NCBI RefSeq assembly: GCF_900101615.1
Contig: NZ_FMZX01000001.1
Location: forward strand, 1 to 64,000
Source of the DNA: Belnapia rosea
GTDB lineage: Bacteria > Pseudomonadota > Alphaproteobacteria > Acetobacterales > Acetobacteraceae
DNA: 64,000 bases
Reading direction: 5' to 3'
The notes under the pieces are model-generated. The model had not been told where the DNA came from. It saw only the letters and a list, made by a program, of their open reading frames with translations, and ran no database searches. Made by a program: the position numbers and the translations under genes. Of this stretch, positions 42,388 to 51,786 are shown piece after piece (position 1 is the first letter of the stretch; every line of letters begins with the position of its first letter).

Positions 42388-44555
42388 GCCGCTGCCTTCG
42401 CCTCGCGGCGGCGGGCGGTCAGGATGAACTCGGTATAGCCATTGGGCTGGGTCGCGCCCTGGAAGATCAGGTCGCAGGCCGCCTTGAAGGCCACGCCGTT
42501 GAAGTCCGGCGCCATCGGCGTGTAGAGCGGGTCGCCGGCATTCTGGCCATCCACCACCTTCGCCATGCGCTTCAGCGTCTCCATCACCTGCGCCTCGGTG
42601 GCGATGCCGTGCTTCAGCCAATTGGCGATGTGCTGGGCGCTGATCCGCAGCGTGGCGCGGTCCTCCATCAGCCCGACATTGTTGATGTCCGGCACCTTGG
42701 AGCAGCCGACGCCCTGGTCGATCCAGCGGACGACATAGCCGAGGATGCCCTGGGCGTTGTTGTCGAGCTCCGCCTGCACCGCATCGGCGGGCCAGTTGGT
42801 GTCGGTGGCGAGCGGGATGGTCAGGATGTCCTCGAGCTTCGCCCGGCGGCCGCCCTGCGCCAGCTCCTCCTGCCGGGCCGCGACATCGACCTCATGGTAG
42901 TGCAGCGCGTGCAGCGTCGCGGCGGTGGGGGAGGGGACCCAGGCGGTGTTGGCGCCGGCCTTCGGATGGCCGACCTTCTGCTTCAGCATCTCGGCCATCG
43001 CGTCGGGCGCGGCCCACATGCCCTTGCCGATCTGCGCGCGGCCGCGCAGCCCGCAGGCAAGGCCGACATCGACGTTCCAGTCCTCATAGGCCTTGATCCA
43101 GGGCGTGCCGCGCATGTCGTTCTTGCGCAGCATGGCGCCGGCAGCCATGGAGGTGTGGATCTCGTCGCCGGTGCGGTCGAGGAAGCCGGTGTTGATGAAG
43201 GCGACGCGGTCCTTCGCAGCGCGGATGCACTCCATGAGGTTCACCGTGGTGCGGCGCTCCTCGTCCATGATGCCCATCTTCAGCGTCGCCCGCGGCAGGC
43301 CGAAGGCGTCCTCGACCCGCCCGAACAGCTCGTTCGCCCAGGCCACTTCCTCCGGCCCGTGCATCTTCGGCTTCACGATGTAGACGCTGCCGGCGCGGCT
43401 GTTGCGGCCGCGGCCCTGGCCGCGCAGGTCATGCAGCGCGACGGCCACGGTGCACATGGCATCGAGGATCGTCTCCGGCGTCTCGGCGCCATCGAGCGTG
43501 ACCACATCGGTCATCATGTGGTGGCCGACATTGCGCACCAGCATCACCGAGCGGCCATGCAGCGTGACGGCGCCGCCCGAGGGCTTGAGGAAGGTGCGGT
43601 CGGCATTCAGCTTGCGGACGAGGGTCTTGCCGCCCTTCTCGAAGCTCGCCTCGAGCGAGCCGTTCATCAGGCCGAGCCAGTTGCGGTAAACCAGCACCTT
43701 GTCCTCGGCATCCACCGTGGCGACGCTGTCCTCGCAGTCGACGATGGTGGTGACGGCGGATTCCAGCACGAGGTCGGCGACGCCGGCCGGGTCGTCCTTG
43801 CCGATCGGGTGGTCGTGGTCGATCACCAGCTCGGCATGCAGGCCATGATGGACAAAGAGGATGGCGGAGGGCGCGGCCGGCTCGCCCAGATAGCCGATGC
43901 ACTGTCCGGGCTGGGCGAGGCCGATGGCCCGGCCATCCTTCAGCGTGACCGCGAGCGCTCCGGCGGTGATGGCGTAGCCCTTGGCCTCGGCGTGGGAGAC
44001 GCCGCCGGCGAGCGGGGCAATGCGGTCGAGGGTCTGGCGGGCGAAGGCGATGACCCGCTCGCCCCGCTTCGGGTTGTAGCCGCGGCCGCGCTCGGCCCCG
44101 CCCTCCTCCGGGATGGCGTCGGTGCCGTAGAGCGCGTCATAGAGGCTGCCCCAGCGGGCATTGGCCGCATTCAGCGCGTAGCGGGCGTTGGAGACGGGCA
44201 CGACGAGCTGCGGCCCGGCGACATGGCCGAATTCCGCATCGACATTGGTGGTGCCGACCTGGAAGGCCGGGCCCTGGGGCACGAGGTAGCCGATCTCCTG
44301 GAGGAAAGCGGTATAGGCGGCGAGGTCCACGGGCCGCGCCGGATGGTCGCGGTGCCAGGCATCGATCTTCGCCTGGATCTCATCCCGCTTGGCCAGCAAG
44401 GCCGCGTTGCGCGGGGCGAGGTCGCGCAGGATGGCGGCATAGGAGGTCCAGAACCGCTCCGGCGTCACCCCGGTGCCCGGCAGGGCCTCCTGCTCCATGA
44501 AGTCGTGCAGCGCGCGTACGACGCTGAGACCCGCAACCTCGACCCGATCCGCCAT
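42384..44555 (-). CDS. glcB: Malate synthase G
   Basis: Condenses glyoxylate and acetyl-CoA to malate; cytoplasmic monomer. The 723-residue length is exactly that of isoform G. Motifs: [22 protein letters not shown] (catalytic Asp/Glu metal site), [52 protein letters not shown] and [24 protein letters not shown] lies before the ATG. It is a single gene with no glycolate oxidase next to it. Confidence 0.97.
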   Translation of the reverse strand: MADRVEVAGLSVVRALHDFMEQEALPGTGVTPERFWTSYAAILRDLAPRNAALLAKRDEIQAKIDAWHRDHPARPVDLAAYTAFLQEIGYLVPQGPAFQVGTTNVDAEFGHVAGPQLVVPVSNARYALNAANARWGSLYDALYGTDAIPEEGGAERGRGYNPKRGERVIAFARQTLDRIAPLAGGVSHAEAKGYAITAGALAVTLKDGRAIGLAQPGQCIGYLGEPAAPSAILFVHHGLHAELVIDHDHPIGKDDPAGVADLVLESAVTTIVDCEDSVATVDAEDKVLVYRNWLGLMNGSLEASFEKGGKTLVRKLNADRTFLKPSGGAVTLHGRSVMLVRNVGHHMMTDVVTLDGAETPETILDAMCTVAVALHDLRGQGRGRNSRAGSVYIVKPKMHGPEEVAWANELFGRVEDAFGLPRATLKMGIMDEERRTTVNLMECIRAAKDRVAFINTGFLDRTGDEIHTSMAAGAMLRKNDMRGTPWIKAYEDWNVDVGLACGLRGRAQIGKGMWAAPDAMAEMLKQKVGHPKAGANTAWVPSPTAATLHALHYHEVDVAARQEELAQGGRRAKLEDILTIPLATDTNWPADAVQAELDNNAQGILGYVVRWIDQGVGCSKVPDINNVGLMEDRATLRISAQHIANWLKHGIATEAQVMETLKRMAKVVDGQNAGDPLYTPMAPDFNGVAFKAACDLIFQGATQPNGYTEFILTARRREAKAAA

Positions 44556-44631
44556 GCTGGCCTCCCTGATTCAACGGGTTAACTAGGCGAAACCGGGCGG
44601 GCCGCAAAGGGGCGCTGCCGCGCCCCCCACC

Positions 44632-45054
44632 TCACGCGTCGAGGACCGTGCGCTGGTTCTTGGCGACGAGGGTGCGGAAATGCGGCATCAGCGCCTCCTC
44701 CGACAGGCCCCAGGCCTCGCTGAAGCGGCGGACCAGGTCCTGCTCGCCCTGCTCCGCCTCGCCATCGCTCATGGCGCTGTCGATCATGTTGAGCAGGATG
44801 CAGAGGCGCTGGTCGGGCCGCAGCCGCGGCGTGGCATCGGCCAGGAACTGCTCCGGCCGCACGGTGCGGGCATAGCGCAGCGCGGCCTCGAGCTGCTGCC
44901 GGGTGGCGCCGCGGCCGAGCACGGAGAGGAGGTGGCCGACCTCCTCCTCATCCATCTCGCCATCGGATGCCATGCAGTAGATCAGCGAGACGGCGAGGCA
45001 ATTCCGCGGGTTGAGGTCGAAGGCCGCGGATTGCGACTTGAACATGCCGAACAT
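44632..45054 (-). CDS. TerB-family protein
   Basis: A 140-residue helical protein of the tellurite-resistance TerB (DjlA N-terminal-like) family. Two acidic calcium-loop-like segments, YCMASDGEMDEEEVGHL near 28-40 and IDSAMSDGEAEQGEQDLV near 95-110, are typical. It may bind metal at the membrane with partners. ATG 45054 gives MFGMFKSQ; an upstream in-frame start at 45090 is possible. Stand-alone, no TerC/TerD near it. Confidence 0.85.
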   Translation of the reverse strand: MFGMFKSQSAAFDLNPRNCLAVSLIYCMASDGEMDEEEVGHLLSVLGRGATRQQLEAALRYARTVRPEQFLADATPRLRPDQRLCILLNMIDSAMSDGEAEQGEQDLVRRFSEAWGLSEEALMPHFRTLVAKNQRTVLDA

Positions 45055-45126
45055 CGGTTCGCTCCCGGACGGTTGAGGCGCCCGGGGCATAGCCTAGTAT
45101 GGAGAGGCTGTCATCTTGCGGAAAGA

Positions 45127-46314
45127 TTACAGCCCGGCGCGGTCGAGCCGGAGGATGGCGCGCGCCATGGCCTGGGCGCGGGGCACGAGGCTCGCCACCT
45201 CCAGATACTCCTCCGGGCTGTGCGCCTTGCCGCCCACCGGCCCGACGGCGCAGATGGTCGGCGCCCCGACGGCCGCGGTGAAGCCGCTATCGGCGCAGCC
45301 GCCGCTGAACTCGCCGGTGACGGAGAGCCCGCTCTCGCCCGCCGCCGAGCGGTACATGTCGAACAGCTTCGCCGCCGCCGCGCTCTGGGTGAGGGGCAGG
45401 AATTCGCCGCGGATGGCGAGCCGGGCGCGGGTGCCGGGCACATAGGACCGCTCGATGATGGCGTGGATCCTCGCCATCACCTCGTCGCGGTCGGCCGGCT
45501 CCCGGTAGCGCAGGTCGATCTGGCCCTGGGCCCAGGGGGCGACGGTGTTCACGCTCTGCCCGCCGGAGACCAGGCCGACATTCACGGTGATGCCGCGCCC
45601 GAGATCGGTCAGCGCGTGCAGCGCCGTGACCTTCGCCGCCAGCTCGCCGATGGCGCTGATGCCGGCCTCGAAATTGCCGCCGGAATGGGCCGCCTTGCCC
45701 TCGATGTCGAAGACGGAGAAGACGCCGCCCTTGCGGCCGGTGACGACGCCGCCACCGGGCCGGCCGGGCTCGGAGTTGAAGACGACCCGTGCCTCGCGCG
45801 CCGTCGCCTCGATCACCGCGCGGCCCTCCGGGCTGCCGATCTCCTCGTCGCCCGTGAAGAGGCCGAGCAGCGGCCCGGGCGCCCCGCCGAATTGCTGGAA
45901 GGCGGCGAGGACGAACATGTTCATCACGAGGCCGGCCTTCATGTCGGCGACGCCGGGGCCGGTGGCGATGCCGTTCTCGATGCGGAAGGGGCGGCGGGCC
46001 GGCTCGCCCTTGGGGAAGACCGTGTCGCGGTGGCCCATCAGCACGATCTGCTGCTTCTCGTTGCCCGAGGACAGCGCCTCGCCGCCCGCGACCCGGGCCT
46101 TGAGGCAGTCGCCATATTGCGCCTGGGGGATGACCTCGACGGGTATGCCGCGCTCGGCCATGAAATCCTGCACGATGCGGCCGACCGCATCGACGCCCGG
46201 CTTGTCGTAGCTGCCGCCATCGGTGTTCACCATGGCCTCCAGCACCCGCAGCATCGCCCCCTCCTGCGTGGCGAGCCAGGTGGTGATGGCGGATTCGGGG
46301 CTGTTGGCGGTCAT
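45127..46314 (-). CDS. M20-family glutamate carboxypeptidase-like hydrolase
   Basis: A 395-residue zinc hydrolase like carboxypeptidase G2: IVLMGHRDTVFPKGE (metal His/Asp), GPGVADMKAGLVMN (bridging Asp), FTGDEEIGSPEGR (catalytic Glu-Glu), a dimerisation lid with GKAAHSGGNFEAGISAI, and a late GGKAHSPEEYLEV. No signal peptide is seen, unlike periplasmic CPG2. It should cleave a C-terminal glutamate or release an acyl group. It has its own promoter region (46315-46381 spacer is short). Confidence 0.88.
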   Translation of the reverse strand: MTANSPESAITTWLATQEGAMLRVLEAMVNTDGGSYDKPGVDAVGRIVQDFMAERGIPVEVIPQAQYGDCLKARVAGGEALSSGNEKQQIVLMGHRDTVFPKGEPARRPFRIENGIATGPGVADMKAGLVMNMFVLAAFQQFGGAPGPLLGLFTGDEEIGSPEGRAVIEATAREARVVFNSEPGRPGGGVVTGRKGGVFSVFDIEGKAAHSGGNFEAGISAIGELAAKVTALHALTDLGRGITVNVGLVSGGQSVNTVAPWAQGQIDLRYREPADRDEVMARIHAIIERSYVPGTRARLAIRGEFLPLTQSAAAAKLFDMYRSAAGESGLSVTGEFSGGCADSGFTAAVGAPTICAVGPVGGKAHSPEEYLEVASLVPRAQAMARAILRLDRAGL

Positions 46315-46381
46315 GATGGCCTCATCGGATGGGTGCCGGCGATTGCATCACCGGGGCGCGGGCGGGGCAAGCGCCGGGCTG

Positions 46382-47356
46382 CTATTCCACCCGCCCGATG
46401 CGCCGCACGGCGCGGATCAGCCGGGCGCTGTCGAGGCGGAGGAACTCCTCGAAGGCGGCGCCGTCGCGGTAGTCGAGCGTGTTGCCGCCGGCGGCGAGCG
46501 CCCGGCCCGTCTCCGGCTCGGCCGCGACGGCGGCCATGGCGGCGCGCAGCGCCTCCCGCAGCGGGGGCGGGGTGCCGGCCGGGGCGAAGACGCCGGCCCA
46601 GATATAGTACTCCGCCTCGGGGAAGCCGCGCTCGATCAGCGTCGGCACCTCCGGCCAGTCCGGCAGGCGGCGGGCGCCCCAGCCGGCGAGTGCCCGCAGC
46701 CGCCCCTCGCGCAGATGCGGCGCGACCGGGCCCGGCCCGCTGGCCAGCGCCTGGACCTGGCCGCCGAGCAGCGCCGTCAGCGCCGGCCCGCCGCCCTGGA
46801 AGGGGACATGCAGCATGTCGAGCCCGGCGGCCGTGGTCAGCATCGCCATCGGCACATGCAGCGCCGAGTAATTGCCCGAGGAGGAGTAGCTGATCTGCCC
46901 CGGGCGGGCCTTTGCATCGGCGATGAACTCCTCCAGCGTCCGCCAGGGCGAGGCGGCCGGCACCACCAGCAGGGTCGGGTCGGCGGTGAAGAGGGCGATG
47001 GGGGCGAGCTGGTCCAGCTCATAGGCCGGGGGCCGGCCGAGCAGGCGCGCCGCCTCGGGCAGGATGGCGAGGGAGGAGAGCGCCATCAGCAGCGTTGTGC
47101 CGTCCGGCGCGGCGCGGGCGACGAAGGCATTGCCGATCTCGCCCGCCGCGCCGGGGCGGTTCGCCACCGGCACCGGCTGGCGCCAGCGCCGCTCCAGCGC
47201 CGCCGCGACCGGCCGGGCGACCACATCCGCCTGCCCGCCGGGCGGGAAGGCGACGACCATGGTGACGGCGCGGCCGGGGAAGTCCTGTGCCCGGGCGGGC
47301 GCGGCCACGGCCGGGGGCAACGCCAGCCCGGCCGCCAGCACCGCCCGGCGCCTCAT
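46382..47356 (-). CDS. Bug/TctC-family tripartite tricarboxylate transporter receptor
   Basis: A 324-residue periplasmic binding protein with a signal (RRRAVLAAGLALPPAVAAPARA). The mature start DFPGRAVTMVVAFPPGGQADVVAR is the Bug pattern, followed by NRPGAAGEIGNAFVARAAPDG, SSSGNYSALHVPMA and VPFQGGGPALTALLGG. Members bind carboxylates for TctAB-type permeases; no permease gene is here. Its ATG overlaps the stop of the FAH-family gene (ATGA), so it may carry that enzyme's substrate. Confidence 0.9.
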   Translation of the reverse strand: MRRRAVLAAGLALPPAVAAPARAQDFPGRAVTMVVAFPPGGQADVVARPVAAALERRWRQPVPVANRPGAAGEIGNAFVARAAPDGTTLLMALSSLAILPEAARLLGRPPAYELDQLAPIALFTADPTLLVVPAASPWRTLEEFIADAKARPGQISYSSSGNYSALHVPMAMLTTAAGLDMLHVPFQGGGPALTALLGGQVQALASGPGPVAPHLREGRLRALAGWGARRLPDWPEVPTLIERGFPEAEYYIWAGVFAPAGTPPPLREALRAAMAAVAAEPETGRALAAGGNTLDYRDGAAFEEFLRLDSARLIRAVRRIGRVE

Positions 47357-48237
47357 CCGACCGGGTTCTCCAGCACGCCGATCCCCGTGACCTCGATGCG
47401 GACCACGTCGCCCGCCTTCAGGAAGCGCGGCGGCTGGAAGCCGATGCCGACGCCGGCCGGGGTGCCGGTTGCGATGATGTCGCCCGGCTCCAGCGTGATG
47501 CCGGCGCTGATGGTCTCGATCAGGGTCGGGATGTCGAAGATCAGGTCGGCGACGGGCGCGTCCTGGCGCTTCTCGCCGTTCACATGGGTGGTCAGCCGCA
47601 GCGCGCGCGGGTCCGGCACCTCGTCGGCGGTGAGGATTGCGGGGCCCATCGGGCAGAAGCCGTCGATGCCCTTGCCGAGGATCCACTGCCGGTGCTTGTG
47701 CTGCAGCGTCCGCGCGGTGACGTCGTTGACGATGGTGTAGCCGAAGACGTGCTGCGCCCAGTCGGCCGCCTTGATGCCGCGCCCGGCCTTGCCGATGACG
47801 ACCGCCAGCTCGCCCTCGTAGTCGGTCGATCCGGTCGGGTCGAGAAAGGCGGGGATGGTGTCGCCCGGCCCGCTGACCGCAGTAGGCGGCTTGCTGAAGA
47901 CGACGGGCGCCTCCGGCACCACCTCCTTCGCCGTGGCGTCGAAGCCGGAGCCGGCGAATTCCTTGGCATGCTCGTGGTAGTTCTTGCCGACGCAGAAGAT
48001 GTTCTTCAGCGGCCGGGGGATCGGCGCCAGCAGGATCGCATCCTCCACCACCGGCGCCGCCTCGGCCGCGGCGCGGGCGCGTTTCAGCATGCCCTGGCCG
48101 CCGGCGATCAGCGCCGGCATGTTGTCCCAGGAGACCTGCGCATCCGCGGCCGAGAGGTCGAGCACCGCGCCATCCGCCCGGAGCGCGCCCACCTTGCCGC
48201 CCGCCCAGCCGCGCCGCTTATAGGTCACCAACCGCAT
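47353..48237 (-). CDS. Fumarylacetoacetate hydrolase family protein
   Basis: A 294-residue FAH-family enzyme: RPLKNIFCVGKNYHEHAKEF (N-terminal catalytic His/Tyr region), STDYEGELAVVIGKAGR (metal Glu), GYTIVNDVTARTLQ, GFCPMGPAI and the C-terminal GDIIATGTPAGVGIGF. Family members hydrolyse or decarboxylate beta-diketo acids in aromatic breakdown. Start ATG 48237 with AGGACAGGG upstream. It is coupled to the downstream Bug receptor. The amidase gene lies 36 bases upstream. Confidence 0.92.
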   Translation of the reverse strand: MRLVTYKRRGWAGGKVGALRADGAVLDLSAADAQVSWDNMPALIAGGQGMLKRARAAAEAAPVVEDAILLAPIPRPLKNIFCVGKNYHEHAKEFAGSGFDATAKEVVPEAPVVFSKPPTAVSGPGDTIPAFLDPTGSTDYEGELAVVIGKAGRGIKAADWAQHVFGYTIVNDVTARTLQHKHRQWILGKGIDGFCPMGPAILTADEVPDPRALRLTTHVNGEKRQDAPVADLIFDIPTLIETISAGITLEPGDIIATGTPAGVGIGFQPPRFLKAGDVVRIEVTGIGVLENPVG

Positions 48238-48273
48238 GCCCTGTCCTCCGATCTGGTCTCCGGTGAAGCAGAA

Positions 48274-49668
48274 TCAGCCCGGCTCGGCCAGGGGAATGGC
48301 CGCCGCCTGCTCCAGCGCCCGCGCCCCGCGCAGCACGAGGTCGTCGCGGTAGAGCGCGGCCACGAGCTGCACCGCCCGCGGCATGCCATGCTCGTCGAGG
48401 GCGATCGGCAGGCTGATCGCCGGCTGGCGGGTCAGGTTGAAGGCGAAGGTCCAGGGCGCCCAGTCGCGCCACAGCGCCTCGGCCGGGCGGATGGTCGGCT
48501 GGTCGGCCGCGAAGGCCGCGCTCGGCGTGGTCGGGCAGAGCATCAGGTCGTAGCGCTGGTGGAAGCGCGCCGCCGCATGCGCCGCCTCGATCCGCAGGGC
48601 CTCGGCGCCGAGGAAATCGACCGCGCTCATGCCGCCCTCCCGTTCGGCGACCTCGGCCAGCCCGGCATCCAGCAGGCCGCGCCGCTCCTCCGGGATGGTC
48701 GAGACCAGCCGCGCCAGCGCGACGCCCCAGACCCGGCCGAAGATGGCGCGGGTGTCCGGCAGGCCGGGATCGGCCTCCTCCACGATGGCGCCCTGCTCCT
48801 CCAGCATCCGGGCCGCGCCGGCCAGCGCCGCCTCCCCATCCGCATCGAGCGGCGCGTCGAAGCCGAGGCGGCGCACCAGGCCGATGCGCAGGCCGGTGAC
48901 GCCGGACTCGATGCCCTGGCGCCAGTCCCGCGGCTCGTCCGGCAGGCAGAAGGGGTCGCGCAGGTCGTGCCGCGCCATGGCGGAGAGCATCAGAGCCGCA
49001 TCGCGCACCGTCCGCGTCATCGGCCCGGCGCAGGCGACATTGGCGAAGGCGCCGAGCGGCCATTGCGGCACCCGGCCGAAGCTCGGCTTCAGCCCGACCA
49101 GCCCGCAGAAGGCGGCCGGGATGCGGATGGAGCCGCCGGCATCGGTGCCGATATGCAGCGGCCCGAAACAGGCCGCCCCCGCCGCCCCGGCCCCGGAGGA
49201 GGAGCCGCCCACGGTCCGCTCCCGGTTCCAGGGATTGCGGGTGATGCCGTGCAGCGGGCAGTCACCAGGCGACTTCCAGCCGAATTCGGTGGTGGTGGTC
49301 TTGCCGAGGATGACGGCGCCCGCCTGCTTCAGCCCCATCACCGATGGCGAATCCTCGGTGGCGGGCGTGGCATCGGTGGTCTTGCTGCCGCGCCGCGTGG
49401 GGAAGCCGGTGAGGTTCAGCAGGTCCTTCACCGTGGACGGGATGCCGTCGAGCAGGCCGATCGGCCGGCCGGCCGCCCAGCGTGCCTCGCTCTCCCCCGC
49501 CGCCTGCAGGGCGCGGGGGTTCAGGGTGGCGAAGGCGTTGACCCAGGGGTTGTAGCGGGCCACCCGCTCCATCACCGCCTTCAGCGCCTCGACCGGCGAG
49601 AGGGCCCGCCGGGCATAGAGCGCCAGCAGGGTCTCGGCGGACATCAGGGCGGGGTCGGTCTCGGTCAT
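48274..49668 (-). CDS. Amidase (amidase signature family)
   Basis: A 464-residue amidase with Lys in IPSTVKDLLNLTGFPTRRGSK, cis-Ser in TVGGSSSGAGAAG and nucleophile Ser in IGTDAGGSIRIPAAF. It is a paralogue of the one at 33605 but has no AtzG-like partner. No signal. It is the downstream neighbour of the RutA-like monooxygenase (57 bases apart), so it might act on the ring-opened product, for example as a stand-in for the amidohydrolase RutB. This is inference. Confidence 0.87.
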   Translation of the reverse strand: MTETDPALMSAETLLALYARRALSPVEALKAVMERVARYNPWVNAFATLNPRALQAAGESEARWAAGRPIGLLDGIPSTVKDLLNLTGFPTRRGSKTTDATPATEDSPSVMGLKQAGAVILGKTTTTEFGWKSPGDCPLHGITRNPWNRERTVGGSSSGAGAAGAACFGPLHIGTDAGGSIRIPAAFCGLVGLKPSFGRVPQWPLGAFANVACAGPMTRTVRDAALMLSAMARHDLRDPFCLPDEPRDWRQGIESGVTGLRIGLVRRLGFDAPLDADGEAALAGAARMLEEQGAIVEEADPGLPDTRAIFGRVWGVALARLVSTIPEERRGLLDAGLAEVAEREGGMSAVDFLGAEALRIEAAHAAARFHQRYDLMLCPTTPSAAFAADQPTIRPAEALWRDWAPWTFAFNLTRQPAISLPIALDEHGMPRAVQLVAALYRDDLVLRGARALEQAAAIPLAEPG

Positions 49669-49725
49669 GCGTCACCTCGGGCGGGTCCGCCAGTCTGGAC
49701 CCGCCCGGGGCTGGCCGGAAGCCCG

Positions 49726-50805
49726 CTAAGCGGCCAGCCTCACATGGCTGCGGCACTGCATCAGCGGCTGGATGCGGGTGCCGAAATTCTCCATCCCCAC
49801 CAGGAAGTCGTCGAAGGTCAGCATGATGCCCTTCACCCCCGGCATCGCCGCCGCCTCGTCCAGCATCCGCGCGATGCTGGCATAGGAGCCGACGAGCGTG
49901 CCCATGTTGAAATTGATCGGCGAGGGGGAGCGCTGGATGGCAGCCGCCATGGAGGTCGCCTCGGTGTTCACGTCCTGCGCCGCATGGCCGAGCAGATGGG
50001 CCAGCGCCTCGCGGTCGGCGCCCTGGTTGTAGAGGTCCCACTTGGCCATCGCCGCCTCGTCCGTCTCGTCGGCGATGACCATGTAGAGGATGTAGGAGCC
50101 GACATCACGCCCCGTCTTCGCCGCCGCCGCCAGCATGCGGCGCGGCACGTCGATGCATTTCTGCGGCTCGTTCACGCCCTCGCCGAGGGCGAAGTTGAAG
50201 TCGCAATACTGCGCGGCGAACTCCATGCCGCGGTCGCTCTGCCCGGCGGCCACCAGCTTGATCGGCACCGAGGGCGGCGGGCTCATCTTGCACTCGTCCA
50301 TCTGGAAGAATTCGCCCTTGAGGTCGCTGGTCCCGGTCTCCCAGAGCTGCTTCATGATCTGGACGTATTCGGTGCTGTAGTCGTAGCGCTTGCCGAAATA
50401 GGCATCGCCCGGCCACATCCCCATCTGGCTGTACTCGACCTTGTGCCAGCCGGAGACGATGTTCACCCCGAAGCGCCCGCCCGAGATGCTGTCGATGGTG
50501 GTCGCCATGCGGGCGACGATGGCGGGCGGGATGGTCAGCACGGCGGTCGAGGCATAGAGGCGGATCTTCGAGGTCACCGAGGCGAGGCCCGCCATGAGGG
50601 TGAAGCTCTCGAGCCCATGGTCCCAGAATTCGGTCTTCCCGCCGAAGCCATGCAGCTTGATCATCGAGAGCGCGAAGTCGAGGCCGTAGCCCTCGGCCAT
50701 CTGCACCACGCGCTTGTTGAGCTCGAAGCTCGGCATGTATTGCGGCGAGGTGGCCGAGATCAGCCAGCCATTGTTGTTGATCGGGATGAAGACGCCGATA
50801 TGCAT
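49726..50805 (-). CDS. rutA: RutA-like LLM-class flavin monooxygenase
   Basis: A 359-residue luciferase-like flavin enzyme. The sequence follows RutA of the uracil-degradation pathway closely: [74 protein letters not shown], and a C terminus LTFDDFLVG...[11 protein letters not shown]. RutA opens the pyrimidine ring with FMNH2 and O2. No rutB, C, D, E, F or G gene flanks it; an amidase is downstream and a deacetylase is divergent. Either a scattered rut route or a new ring substrate is possible. Confidence 0.82.
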   Translation of the reverse strand: MHIGVFIPINNNGWLISATSPQYMPSFELNKRVVQMAEGYGLDFALSMIKLHGFGGKTEFWDHGLESFTLMAGLASVTSKIRLYASTAVLTIPPAIVARMATTIDSISGGRFGVNIVSGWHKVEYSQMGMWPGDAYFGKRYDYSTEYVQIMKQLWETGTSDLKGEFFQMDECKMSPPPSVPIKLVAAGQSDRGMEFAAQYCDFNFALGEGVNEPQKCIDVPRRMLAAAAKTGRDVGSYILYMVIADETDEAAMAKWDLYNQGADREALAHLLGHAAQDVNTEATSMAAAIQRSPSPINFNMGTLVGSYASIARMLDEAAAMPGVKGIMLTFDDFLVGMENFGTRIQPLMQCRSHVRLAA

Positions 50806-50886
50806 TGTTGCGACCCTGTCCGGTAAGCCGTCCGTCAGTCAGCAATCCTCATGCCAGGATGTGCCGGCCCGCAAGGAGATCCGCCG

Positions 50887-51786
50887 ATGACCACGCAGAC
50901 CGAGAAGCCCTGGGAATGGTCCGAGCCGCACTGGCGTCATCTCGTCGGCAATGCCCGCGCCGGGCGCAGCCTGGCGCCGCGGTCCTGGCCAGGCGGTGCG
51001 CGCTGCTGCGTCACCCTCTCCTTCGATGCCGACCACGAGACGATCCCGCTGCGCGACGCCGACAGCAGCCCGATGCGCATCAGCCAGGGGCAGTACGGCA
51101 ACCGCCAGGGCGTGCCGCGCATCCGCGCGCTGCTCGCCCGCCACGGCCTCCGCGCCAGCTTCTTCTACCCCGCTGTCGCCGCCCTGCTGCACCCGGGCGA
51201 GATCCGCGCCGTGGCCGATGAGGGCCATGAGATCGGCATCCATTCCTGGATCCATGAGGCGAACACCGCCCTGCCGCCGGGCGTGGAGCGCGAGCTGACC
51301 TTCCGTGCGGCGGATGTGCTGGAGACCCTCTCCGGCCGCCGGCCCGTCGGCATCCGCACCGCCAGCTGGGATTTCTCGACGGATACGCTGGCCATCATCC
51401 GCGAGCTCGGCCTGCTCTACGACAGCAGCCTGATGGCCGATGACGACCCCTATGAGCTGCTCGACCACGGCAATCCGACCGGCATCGTCGAGCTGCCGCC
51501 CGAATGGATCCGCGACGACGCGCCCTATTTCAACTTCGTCCGCTTCAGCGCGCTGCGCCCCTACACCGCGCCCTCGGCGGTGGAGGAGATCTTCCGCGCC
51601 GAATTCGACGGCGCCCATGCCGAGGGCGGGATGTTCCTGCTGACCATGCACCCGCATGTCATCGGCCATCGCAGCCGCATCGGCCTGCTGGACCGGCTGG
51701 TCCAGCATATGCGGGCCAAGGGCGATGTCTGGTTCGCCACCCATGAGGAGGTGGCGCGCCATGTCAGGGACCAGGCGGGCGGCTGA
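50887..51786 (+). CDS. Polysaccharide deacetylase family hydrolase (PuuE-like)
   Basis: A 299-residue NodB-fold protein: VTLSFDADHETIPL (Asp-Asp motif variant), GLRASFFYPAVAALLHP, GHEIGIHSWIHEAN (the metal-binding H-x3-H site), and a C-terminal TMHPHVIGHRSRI. No signal peptide, so a cytosolic amide hydrolase of the allantoinase/PuuE or chitooligosaccharide type is more likely than a wall deacetylase. CAAGGAG precedes ATG 50887. It is divergent from the RutA-like gene (81 bases), so a shared control is plausible. Confidence 0.85.
   Translation: MTTQTEKPWEWSEPHWRHLVGNARAGRSLAPRSWPGGARCCVTLSFDADHETIPLRDADSSPMRISQGQYGNRQGVPRIRALLARHGLRASFFYPAVAALLHPGEIRAVADEGHEIGIHSWIHEANTALPPGVERELTFRAADVLETLSGRRPVGIRTASWDFSTDTLAIIRELGLLYDSSLMADDDPYELLDHGNPTGIVELPPEWIRDDAPYFNFVRFSALRPYTAPSAVEEIFRAEFDGAHAEGGMFLLTMHPHVIGHRSRIGLLDRLVQHMRAKGDVWFATHEEVARHVRDQAGG

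Noticed and set aside
42120-44582. An 820-codon plus-strand frame
   Set aside because: Antisense to malate synthase G, which has all catalytic motifs and normal length; the frame has no recognisable domain.
47287-50826. An 1179-codon open frame on the plus strand
   Set aside because: It is antisense to the FAH-family, amidase and RutA-like genes; its product is His/Arg/Gly/Ala-rich without domains. It is a by-product of GC-biased third codon positions.
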